Shown here: piece after piece, positions 47,603-58,576 of the stretch
Numbering within the stretch: position 1 is the first letter of the stretch
Layout of the letters: the number at the start of each line of letters is the position of its first letter
Assembly (NCBI RefSeq): GCF_009727055.1
Contig: NC_052351.1
Coordinates: forward strand, 8,064,721 to 8,128,720
Direction: 5' to 3'
Source: Benincasa hispida
Taxonomy: Eukaryota; Streptophyta; Magnoliopsida; Cucurbitales; Cucurbitaceae
Length of the DNA stretch: 64,000 nucleotides
Notes under the pieces: generated by a model
What the model was told of the DNA's origin: nothing
Databases searched by the model: none
The model's input: the letters and a program-made list of their open reading frames with translations, nothing else
Program-made: the position numbers and the translations under genes

Positions 47603-47624
47603 TTGGGAACGAAACCCTAGCCGT

Positions 47625-50600
47625 TATGGAAGAGAACCAACCATAATCATCTTCTGCTGATGGATCTTCGAGTTTTGACATGAAAACTACTATTCGAATG
47701 GCTGTGAAGGAGTGTTTTCAAGAAGTCCTATCGGAGTTACTTTCGACCATCCAGTAGCAATCGACGAAGAGTTGCCGTCAGTGGAAGCTGCCGCACCAGA
47801 CAGAAGTGTCGATCGGGCTTCTCCATGCTCAACCCAGGTAAACCCTTGAAGGAAAGACAGATCCGGTCGCGATCGGGCTCATCCGCGCTGAACCCAGACA
47901 AACCCTTGAAGGACAGACAGATCCGGCTGTGTCCACGCCATCGCAGCCTTCTGGACCTTCGCAGACTTCCTGCGCTGGTTGTTTTCACACCGGCCTACAC
48001 TTCCACGACAGGCCCGTTCGATCTGCAAGGAGTGGTGCCGAACTCGACCAGTGTAGATCCGGTCACGACAACCTTCGCAGATCCGGTCCGTTCGTCTTCT
48101 GCTCTAGGTTTGTTTGACCAACGACGAGCCGACGACCATCTCGAGCAGTCCAGCCGGTTGGGGTCTTCACATATTCCGGCGACCTCCTTCCAGCCGTGAC
48201 GGCCTTCCACCTGGCGACGTCCTTCCAGCCGACAGTGGCAGCCCCATTTCCATCCGCTTGTAGTTCAACCCATTACCCAGACGATGTGAGACAATGGTTG
48301 GCTTATCAACAACAACATATTTCAGATTTGGATACGATGTTTGGTGCAAATTCCCATCTGATTCAACTAGTTTATTCAGAGAATCCGGTAAACTCGTTCT
48401 CTGTTTTGCCAAATGTTTCTTAGTTTTCTGATTCGATGGGCACTTCTGCAGGATTTCTTGTAGGGAAAAAATTAAATGGCCATAATTATTTCTCCTGGTC
48501 CTAGACAATCTGATGGCCTTGGAAGGGAGTCACAAATTCGGGTACTTGACAGGGAAAATTCCAAAGTCAGCACCAGGCGATCCATAAGAACAAATCTGGA
48601 AAGGAGAAGACTCACTGTTATGCTCTGTTTTGGTAAATAGTATGGAACCTTAAATAGGAAGACCACTATTATTTGCGGCAATCACCAAGGATATCTAGGA
48701 GGCAGCGTAATATTTATACTAAAAAAGACAGAATGCCTCTCGACTATATACGCTCCACAAATAGGTCCATGAATGAAAACAAGAATCCATGGATGTTACT
48801 TCTTATTTTAACAAACTATTAATGTTGTGGCAAGAGACGAACCTATGTCGAGAGATTGTCTGGAATTGTGCACAAGATGGGGCCCAATACTTTTAAATTG
48901 AAAAGACAGACTGTGTTTACATGTTCTTGGCTGGATTAAATCCTAAATTTGATGGTGTCCATAGTCGGATATTGTGTCAGCGCCCGACTCCTTCACTCAA
49001 AGAAATCTGCTCTGAAATACGGCTGGAAAAGGATTGGTCATGCGACATGAATAATCCCATTCCTACAACTGATGTAGCCGCCTTCGTCGCAAAGTCATCC
49101 AATGCTGATGGCAATAAAAACCCCCCACCTGTGTGTGAACATTGTAAGAAGCTCTGGCACACAAAGGACCAGTGTTGGAAATTGCACGGGAAACCTCCAA
49201 ACAGCAGGCGACGACAGTCTCATGACAAATCTAATACTGGTCGTGCCCTGGTAAGTGACTCAGCAGATGAACAGACTCAGTAACAGTCTTCCGTTGATAG
49301 TAAGAACAATTTGAGTACGGTTGGGGTGAGTGCTATTCAACAGTCAGGTAATTTCCCTTCATTTGGCTTTATTAGTATAAATGGTAAAAAACCGGGATTG
49401 TTGACTCAGGGGCCACAGCTCATCTTACGAGTTCTTCAGAATTGTTTATGTCATATAACCCAAGTGCTGGAAATGAGCGTATTCGCATTGTAGACGAGTC
49501 TTTTTCCCCTGTTGCGGGGAAAGGCCATATCTCCCTATTTGACGGTTTAATTTTGCGTGATACTTTACATGTGCCTAAAAATCACTTATAATCTGTTGTC
49601 TGTCAGTAAAATTACAAGGGATTTGAAGTGTAAGGCAATTTTCTCACCTAAAATCACTACCCGGCACGATAGGGATTATACTTCCTTTCTGAAGAAGCTT
49701 CTCTCTAAAGATGATCATCAAACTAGATTTATGTCGTTAAATTTTTCTATTTCTGACAATGACTTTTAACTGTGGCATTTCCATTTAGGACATCCAAATT
49801 TTCAATATATGAAGTATTTGTTTCCACATTTATTTTGTAATGTTAATACTTTTTTAAATTGTGATGTGTGTATTCGTGCCAAGCAAAGTCATGTTTCTTT
49901 CCAGTCCCAGCCTTACAAACCCTCGAGTCCTTTTTCCCTTGTTCATAGTGATGTATGGGCCCTCACCGGTTACCACTTCCACTACAAAACGGTGGTTTGT
50001 CATATTTATAGACGATCACGCCCGCCTTACCTGGGTCTTCCTCCTCACTGATAAATCTGAGGTGTCATCTATTTTCCAACAATTTTATACAACTTTCAAA
50101 ACTCGGTTCAAAACAAAGATTGGAATTTAACGAAGTGATAATGGGCGAGAATTCTTCAATGCCTCATTTAGGGATTTTCTTGTTTCTAAGGGTATTGTCC
50201 ACTAGAGCTCGTGTGCTTACACTCTGCAACAAAATGGAGTTGTTGAGCGAAAAAATCGTCATCTGGTTGAAGTAGCCCGGTTTCTGATGTTATCTGCCAC
50301 TCTTCCGTCATACCTGTGGGGGGATGTAGTTCTCACTGCTGCTCTTCTCATTAATCGGATGCCCTTTCTATTCTTAATCTTCATACTCCGTTAGAACTGT
50401 TTAAAGAGTCCTTCCCAACCACTTGGTTAATCTTCGATGTTCCTCTTCGGGTTTTTGGTTGTGTTGCCTTTGTTCACTCGCATGGTCCAAACTGCACAAA
50501 ATTTACTCCCCGTGCTCAGAAGTGTGTCTTTGATGGATATCCACTCCATCAACGTGGATATAAGTGTTATCACCCGTCATCTCGTAAGTACTATGTCTCA

Positions 50601-50930
50601 ATGGATGTCACCTTCCTCGAGGATCAGCCGTTTCTCCCTATTAGTCATCTTTAGGGGGAGAACATGAATGAAGAGACTAACTGGTCAACTTATGCTATTC
50701 CCTTAGAGTCAGCTCTCATTCAAACCTTGTCTAAACCTAGTTCTGAGCATGACAGTCTAGTCCTTCCTACCAACCAAGTTCTTTGAAAAACTTAATATAG
50801 GAAGAATCTCCGGAAGAAAGCAGTGTCACCTGTCTAGCCAGAACAGTCGGCTCTAGTGAATGAGTCAGACCCGCCATCAAATCCAGGTACGTACATTCCT
50901 AAAATTAATGATGTTGATGTATGTATGGAG
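47625..50930 (+). pseudogene. Copia-C gag-protease-integrase relic
   Basis: A Ty1/copia polyprotein from ATG 47625, with many stops and frameshifts. In order: gag, including a 60-bp tandem duplication (47810-47929), MFLAGLNPKFDGVHSRIL and a CCHC knuckle (CEHCKKLWHTKDQC, 49132-49173); protease with the intact site VDSGATAHL (about 49402); integrase with WHFHLGHPN...CDVC zinc-binding part, FSLVHSDVW, RSDNGREFF and QQNGVVERKNRHL, so the D-D-E residues are still seen. The integrase tail (CVAFVHSHGPNC, SSRKYYVSMDVTFLEDQPF) follows. It breaks off near 50930 before reverse transcriptase, against an oppositely oriented copia-A gag. Confidence 0.85.
47810..47929 (+). repeat. 60-bp in-frame tandem duplication in copia-C gag
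   Basis: Two copies (47810-47869, 47870-47929), each starting CGATCGGGCT and ending GATCCGG plus two or three bases, with several differences between them. The length keeps frame. The region is unusually GC-rich for this window. Confidence 0.8.
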
Positions 50931-50948
50931 ACCAATGAATGCCCTTGT

Positions 50949-51209
50949 CTAACGCTCGTATGCTTCCCGAATGTTTCGAGGAGCATTGAGAGCTAAAATG
51001 GGAGGACAATCCTCCATGAGGACAAAATGAAGATCATCGATGATCAATATTGTGTTGATTGTGTTTTTCCAACTAGCGTAATTTTCACCCGTTAATTTAT
51101 CCGCGACAAGCAAATTTAATGTAGCGATATCAATAATAAAATAATTGCTGAAAATGAACAAACTATTTACAATTAGTTTACTTTGCATTAAACCACTTAT
51201 GACAACCAA
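50949..51209 (-). pseudogene. Copia-A gag N-terminal fragment
   Basis: An 86-codon frame on the - strand reading NLLVADKLTGENYASWKNTI, then NTILIIDDLHFVLMEDCPP and REAYER: the N-terminal gag domain of Ty1/copia elements (K-L-x-G-x-N-Y-x-x-W). It is cut off at 50949 by the junction with copia-C. It belongs to the 5' LTR at 53362-55351 and shows what follows the leader in a copia-A element. Confidence 0.75.
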
Positions 51210-53348
51210 TCAGATTTTTAGCAAAATAGTCTAGTGTACCCTAAGTTACATCTATTTTGTAATGATGTTTCAATGAGGCAGGACAAAAGTCACCGTAGGG
51301 TTATCAAGTATCCCTTCACTGAAATGAGACATTCGCAACCATTAGACAGAAACAACACCTTGTCACTGTAACTAACAATCACCATTGTTCGGTCCATAAT
51401 TTATTAATATCCTTAACAATTCTTATAAGTGTAACCCCTCATTTCAGGTTCTAGAGTTCCGCCCTAATGAGCCAACCTTAGGAAAAAATCGATTGGGACA
51501 TGAAACTAAAGCAACCCTATCCATTTTTGGAGATTGAATAAAGCGTCATGCAATAATGCCATTTTTTATGGGGACACCCACGATGCCACAAGGCGATGCA
51601 TGAAACTTAATTTAACCTAATAAGAGAGACCGAGGGATATGTTGTCACACGTCCCGCTCCCACTTACTAATAACAATCTCTCCATTCACTTTATTGACCT
51701 ACCAAATGCCTACTCAAGGAGGACACCCATGGTGCCTCAAGGACGAGTGTAGATCTCACGATGTGAATTTACAGGGAGAAACGTGTAGAGGATAAAATAA
51801 AGTATCATATACCCTATTTTCCTCCCACTGAGTGTTTTACCTAGGGTTAATTAACTTAGGAAAATTTTGGCTACTGATTTTATCTAAGTGTTTGTTTAAT
51901 TTGCTAAAAAACAACGCTTGTCTTTGATGATTGAACAATTTTGATTGAAGTCTCATTAAACTCTTTAATAGACTTTGATCCAACTTGCATGCATTTAACA
52001 AATCTATCTAATTCACCTTTCTAAGTAGGTTCCCAGGTAGGGGTGCAACGTTTCCATCAACTTAAGTACCCCAGCCTAGTCAGAACCCCCCTTAGCCAAA
52101 AGGTCCCTTATAGATACATTTGTTACATATTTAATCGTTTATTAAGAATCAATTTAATTATATTAAAATGATTAAAAGATTAAACTAAGATTTTTAATCT
52201 TATTAGAAATGTGATCTTAGGTCTATTTCAATCATATTTTAAAACAATTCTAAAAATTATTATAGTCTAAGGTTTGTATGCAACTCTTAATTATTTATTT
52301 TAATTCTAATTTCATTTAGTTATAACGATTACAAAGAAATGAAACAATTAAAACAACCATTTCATGTTTGACATGCTTCAGTTAATCATAACATTTATAA
52401 ATTACTCTAAGGTAATGTCATGCTTCATGAAATTTTCATTCATTACTAATATATATAACTATTATATAACTAGGTAATGAATCATACTATAGCATACTTT
52501 CCATTCATACATTCAACCATATATAATGCTATAAATGCATGCATACATTTATTATAACACTTATACCATATGATGCATGAACATGCTATATAATTTAAAT
52601 CATGTATATACATATATTATAAGACTTATAATATAAAATGATGCATGAATATAAATGCATAACCTAAAACTATATGACATACAATATGATATATAATATA
52701 AAACATACATCATATGTATATTTAATATAAACAGTTAATGGACCGAGATAGGACACCTAAAAGGAAACTTAAAAGGCTAACTATTACAGCATAAGAGTCA
52801 TCCGGTTCGAAACAGGTGAACCAAGCCTTGAACCGCTCGAACCGAACCACCCTTAATCGAACTCTCTGCAGTGATCGTGTAGCAAACTTTTTCTACGATC
52901 TTGTGGCAAAAGCTACACAATTTTATAACATTAGCTACACTATCGTTTAGCAAATGCTACACGATTGTTTAATAAAAGCTACATGATTATGTGGCATAAA
53001 ACTACATGATCTTGTAGATATGCTTTCTTCTTCATCGAAGCAATGCTCTGAATTTTGTCTTTGAAGCTCCCTGAGAATAGCACGAGCGACTGAAAACAAT
53101 GAAGAATACAGACTTTATAGCAAAAATTATGCCCAAAACAAGGGCCTTTACAAACCAAATTTGTATGCGAAATAAAGCCTTAAAACTTAGTATCCTATCC
53201 CGAAACATCCATCAACAAAACCACATTCATATTGAAACCATTCATCGCATGAAGTTTAAATAGAATGCATAATAATTAAAACCCACCAACACTGTAAAAT
53301 GATTCAATAAAAAAAAGGGAATTTGGGATCAGTGATCCAGAAACCTGC
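51210..53348 (-). mobile_element. Copia-A leader, copy C
   Basis: About 2.1 kb of internal sequence between the primer-binding site and gag, on the - strand. Its part at 52040-53340 aligns with leaders A and B, while 51230-52030 is the stretch missing from those deleted copies. A shorter, more decayed CGATCG-type cluster lies at about 52870-53015. Confidence 0.7.
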
Positions 53349-53359
53349 CTCTGATACCA
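53349..53359 (-). other. Copia-A primer-binding site
   Basis: TGGTATCAGAG on the - strand, two bases from the LTR terminus at 53362. Same site and spacing as at 22029-22039. Confidence 0.85.
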
Positions 53360-53361
53360 AT

Positions 53362-55351
53362 TGAAGGATCTTAAATTGAAGAGAACCATAAGCGGAAGCA
53401 AGATCATCCCAATTCCCATTTTTCATTGAATATAAGTTTTTACAGTAAAGAAAGAATAGAAAATGCATTTACATAAATTACAACATGCTATAAAATTAGG
53501 TTTTAGAAACCTTACCCTTGAAGATAGATCTTCAAGAATCCCTCGAGCAGTATACGAACACCTTGAAGGCTTTCTTCAAGAATTCCTCAATCAAGTACAC
53601 AAACACTACCACAACGGTTTCCTCGGTATTCTCAGGTAGAGAACCCAGGAATGGTGGGCTCTGACTATTTTGGAATGAGGGAATACGATTTGAGTAGAGA
53701 GGAGGAAGAGTTGAGAACGTTTTTCAACAACTCAGAACTCACAGAACTTTTCTGTATTTCTCACATTATGTCTCGTGAAGATTGAGACTCTCTCCTCTCT
53801 TCCTAAAGCCAAAAATACAACCATCACTCACTTACGTGGGTGGAGAGAAAAGAGGGGGAGGGAGTAACTCCCTCCCTCATTTTTATTTAAAATAAAAAAA
53901 AATGACATTTAATATATATATGTGTGTGTGTGTGTGTGTGTTATATAGCATATAACCTATAGTTTTAATATTGTATCACATATAATATAACCTATAGTTT
54001 CTTTTCTCTCTTATATGGTATTTAATATAAATCATATTTATATTAAATTTAACAATTATGAATCTAATTCATATTAATACTATTTGGATCATATTCAAAT
54101 ATTTATTTCATCTCACTAAATCTATATTGTATCAAATACATTATAATAATTATATCACATATAATTAAAAAAAAACTTAATTATATCATATATAATTAAA
54201 TCCCTCTATTAATTTGAACAATTCAAATTAATCCAAAAATTGATTCTCATTTAATCCTATTGAGCTACCAATGGGACCTTATGGACCTGTAGCTTGAAGC
54301 TCCAACAGTACATGAATAATTAATCAAACTCTTTGATTAAATTATTCACCATTCGTTAACTTTCGGATACTCCACTAAAGGCCAACAGCTGCACTCTTCG
54401 CACTACAGATATATTTCTGTGTCCATTGGATATAACCAATCAACCATATAATGACCTTTCACAAATTGATCGTAAGTACAACTAGGCCAAAATTATCGTT
54501 TTGCTCCTGTAGTTACATCTAACTTCTTAAGTACCACTGATCCCTCTAATGAACAATAGATCATAATTCAATTATGACTAAACCCCTCTCGAACTAGGAT
54601 AGGGTGTGGCGCCACATTGTTCAAGCCCCGGAATTAGCCCTTAAGGGAGCAATATATCTACTTACCCCTACCTCGGGGAAAGAGTCTACCTCGGGGAAAG
54701 AGTGAATTTCTTCTTGTATAGCTGTATTCCCAGCTCCCCAATCAGACGAATCTCCAAAATGGTAGGCTTGTTGAGTCGGCAATCTAGCCACTCTCACCCA
54801 TACAAATCAAAAGACTGCCCTCATAGGAAAGAGTTCATAACTCACTCAGGATTCAAGTCATGTTACCTATGGTCATTCTGGTGAAATGTAAGTCTCTATT
54901 ATAAATGGTGTTATATAATGAGACTAAACATTTCGTGGTCCGGTTTTATACAAACTCCTTTGTATAAAATATCCCGACTCACATGTCTATACATGAATGA
55001 TCAGGATCATATCATTTTTAGCACTTTACAACAATTTTAACACCTACAATGTGGGTCATACTCGTAGTGTCACCAGGAGAAGGTACCCAGCCTTATCCAT
55101 CTACTACAGACCATTTAGGTTATTAGTTAAACATGATCCACCCGTATGTCTCTACATACATGTTTAAGTTACTAGATAATCTTGGATGTTAGTTTATTGG
55201 TTTGTGGTTAATGCAAATAAAATTCATATATTTTATTAAATGGACAATGAGTTTGAATAAATATCATATATTTTATTAAATAAACAATGAGTTTGTTCAA
55301 TATATTTACAAACTATAGGACCCTACGAGATTTAGGGTATCAACCCGAACA
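53362..55351 (-). mobile_element. Copia-A 5' LTR (1990 bp)
   Basis: On the - strand from TGTTCGGGTTGATACC (55351) to ...GATCCTTCA (53362). It lacks a CGATCG cluster but has a (TA)4(TG)10 tract (53912-53940). A 21-bp phrase 'tacctcggggaaagagt' is duplicated at about 54668-54704. It abuts the presumed continuation of the MULE on its right. Confidence 0.82.
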
Positions 55352-55560
55352 AGAGTAGTGTTACCTCCCAAGGTGGTTGGAACTGTTGATCGTCGTCCAA
55401 CTATACGAATCTAATCAAATAGTGAAATACAAAAACAGATTCACAAGTGTACTCGATATTGCAATGTTAGGCACAATCAAAAGACATGTCAAGCTCAGAT
55501 TGTAGAGAACAATTAGAATCATTTGCTATACTACTATGTCTTTTATTTTTCTTTTAAACC
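55352..55560 (+). pseudogene. Candidate MULE transposase C-terminal zinc knuckle
   Basis: Just outside the copia-A LTR the + strand reads VVPPKVVGTVDRRPT and, at 55448-55489, CTRYCNVRHNQKTC. This resembles the CX2CX4HX4C knuckle at the end of MULE transposases, with one Cys shifted, as C-to-T changes would give. Position and strand fit it being the far half of the relic at 45814-47379. Confidence 0.5.
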
Positions 55561-55669
55561 ATAAAGATGCTTTGTATATAATCGATGAAGTGATGTGATG
55601 TGCATTCAGTTTATTACTGTCCCTTTATTTGTATTTAGTTTCGTTTCCCTTTAACTGTAATAGTATTTT

Positions 55670-56095
55670 CTTTAAATCTTGGGTAATCTAGGGAAACTTT
55701 ACCTCAAGATATAAAACATAATGGTACCATTATTAAATCTCGGGCAATCTCGTGTAATTTTTACCCCGAGATTAAAAACATAATAGTTTCATTCTTTTAG
55801 TTTCAGGTAGTCTTTAGCTATCTTTAACCTAGAGAATTAAAAAGAATGGTAATATTTTTTTCCTCTCGAGTAATTTCGAGTAAAGCTTACTCCGAGATCT
55901 GAAACAGAGTAGTAAAATTATTAAATCTCAAGAAATCTCGGGCAAGTAGAGCATTCTTTTGTTTCTCAGGTGAATAGTAATACTATTAAATCTCGAGCCA
56001 ATAGAGCATTCTTTTCATTCTCGGGTGAATAGTAATATTATTAAATCTTGGGCAAAGTTTACTCCATAATTTTACAAAATAGTATTGCATCAGTG
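55670..56095. repeat. Degenerate tandem repeat array
   Basis: At least five imperfect copies, about 60-110 bp each, sharing 'ttaaatctcgggcaatct', 'ttactccgagat' and 'gaatagtaatattatta' phrases. Non-coding; not matched to the LTR families. Confidence 0.55.
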
Positions 56096-56224
56096 GAAAC
56101 CCTACTCGCAACCTGTCTGCTGAGTGAAAAAACTATCTCGTACGCTCAAAACTAAGAATTTAAAAAGTAAACAAGCAACTATCAGTGCACGATAGAGTCG
56201 AAGTACTAACAACAATTATGAGAA

Positions 56225-56800
56225 AACAAAGTTTAACAAACCTGAAAAGCAAACGGAAATCCATATAAGTTGTATGACTCGAGTGACTTACTATCCGCAG
56301 GTTTTTTCTTATACATCGACATTTTTCCATTAAGTGCACCCTTTAAGCTACTCAATGTTTTCACAAAAATCATTTCCCCAAGTGGTAGCTACACAAATCC
56401 TCCAAGTCATCTATGAGTCCCAATATGGTCTAGTCCATGTGTTGCTTCTTTTCCTTTCCTTTCCCATCATCACCAACCCAATGAAATAGAATATGACCAT
56501 CTTTACCACAACTTCATCACTCTGGAATTCAAGGTTCAGAAAATCTTTGTCTAATTCAGTCTTATTCATGTTAGAGTTATCGACCAAATATAACAGCCTA
56601 AGCCTAAGAGCTTTATTCTGTTCAAACTCAACTACACGCTTGGGTCTATATCTCGATCCTATCACTATATCAAACTCGTCACGGTCAAAAGAACTGCCTA
56701 AGCCTAAGAGCTCTATTCTGTTCAAACTCAACTACATGCCTAGATCTATATCTCAACCTCGTCACTATATCAAACTCATCACGGTCAAAAGAGACCTTCT
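56225..56800 (-). pseudogene. DUF1985-like fragment (Ulp1-associated transposon protein)
   Basis: On the - strand: DKDFLNLEFQSDEVVVKM, then VIFYFIGLVMMGKERKR, LIDDLEDLCSYHLGK and, one frame away, MIFVKTLSSLKGALNGKMS with YNLYGFPFAFQ. This resembles the DUF1985 domain of plant transposon proteins that also carry a Ulp1-like peptidase, found in some Mutator-like and CACTA elements. Frameshifts and a 100-bp tandem duplication (56596-56797) break it. It lies next to, and opposite to, the MULE relic. Assignment is from memory of the family pattern. Confidence 0.45.
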
Positions 56801-57458
56801 TCCCCAATAACTTAAAGCTAATAATGTCTTCTCTATCCTCCTCTACCTCCTTTAAGAAAATATAATGTCACATAAGCCCATTAAAAACTAACTTAACGTT
56901 CAAAAATGACCAAAAATGGATTGCCTAAACATGTACGACTACCTAGGTGTTAACTTCTTCTTAATATTTGAGACAATTTTCGCTAAATGAGAACAATAAG
57001 TCAGATTTTTTAGGAAATAGTTAAAAGTGCGGATTTTAGTTACCAATGTCCTTTGCCAAACAACCCATAAAACAGAAGCATATTGGACAATCAATTACAG
57101 AAAGAAAAAAAAATAAAATAATAAAATAGAAGCATTTCTATGGAAACTGCCTTAAATCTTAAGGAAAACTCAGGGTAAACTTGGACGAGATTGTGCCTTA
57201 TTCATGGAGAACTTGAGACATTTATACCAACGTGCCACGAGATTAGGTTTAATTTTCATTTTATATAAAATCTCAGGGAATTCTCGGGCCACATATACCC
57301 CAAAATTTTATACAAAATGCAACTAAAAACTCAGCAGTCAGCCAAATCTGCTGACACATTCAATGAATCTCGGTGCAACTTTATCCAATCTCAATCGAGA
57401 TTCAACTATGTTTCAGGCGTGATAGGATGAAGTCTCCAAGAAATATAGAATTAGGCCA

Positions 57459-57460
<2 letters not shown>

Positions 57461-57502
<42 letters not shown>
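57461..57502. repeat. (AT)21 microsatellite
   Basis: Uninterrupted AT dinucleotides. Confidence 0.95.
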
Positions 57503-57505
<3 letters not shown>

Positions 57506-57924
57506 GAAATATGGAAAAAAAATGCAACTATATAACCTAGATTTCTCAGATATCTCATACAAATTCTAAAAACCCTAACAAATGGTAAACTAAAACTAAA
57601 GTATCTAACTATACGAAAGAAATAGTGGAATACCTCAACAAAACGAGGCTTAAGGATTAATTTTCCTGAGAGAAAAAGAGAGAATGAAGGCAAGTTGAGC
57701 GTGAACTCAGACGAAGTGAGGACCTAGAATGGTTTTCGTGAAGATGAAGGCTTATTTCAATCAGGGGCATTTTTTATTATTTCATAGGATTACATCATTA
57801 GAATTTCTAACGTTTCAAATTAAATCTCGTGGTCGATCTTACCCGAGAAGGTCTGAGATAAACACTTTTGATAAGTTTTCAGAAAGCGTGCTATTATTGT
57901 AATGTGAAAACTAGAAAGGGTTAT

Positions 57925-58372
57925 TTTGGACAATTTAGTTCTTAAGGTTTCAAAACGCTACACTTTTAGCCCTAAGTATTGATTACAATTTTCATTTGGT
58001 CTCTATGTTTCAAAATATTACATTTTTAACCTTGAGTTTGAGTTTTGTCTCCCTAAATACTCACTTTCGGTCTTGGAGATTAATGTATATTAATTAATTT
58101 AAAAGAATTAAATAAATTTTCATTAATTTAAAATTACTAACATTTTTTAAAAAAAAAAATCACATCATAATATTTTAAATTGATTTATTTGGAAGTTAAC
58201 ATCAAAGATGAAACGTGAATTTTAGTGAAAACTTGAGGTAAACGTATGCAAATTAAAATCTAAGGACCAAACATAAACTAAACTTAAAACATAAGAGAAT
58301 AAAATTGTAATATTTTAAGACCTACGAATCAAATGAAAATTAAACTTAAGACTCACGGGTAAAAGTATATCA
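57925..58372. repeat. Foldback repeat family F2
   Basis: Left arm phrases 'aacgctacacttttagccct' and 'caaaatattacatttttaac' have inverted counterparts on the right ('aaaattgtaatattttaag', 'taaaagtatatcat'). Same family type as 34950-35390. Confidence 0.5.
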
Positions 58373-58539
58373 TTTTTATCTATTGATTCAGAAAAAAAAA
58401 AATTATTGAAGTGACCACTTGAATTGGTAGGGCTAGGAAATAATATACTGATACAGCCTATGGGCTTCAATTTCTCAACTTCCTTTTGAAGTGTGATATT
58501 ACTCTCCTGTCTCCACACATTTTGGAGCCCCCACTTTAC

Positions 58540-58576
<37 letters not shown>

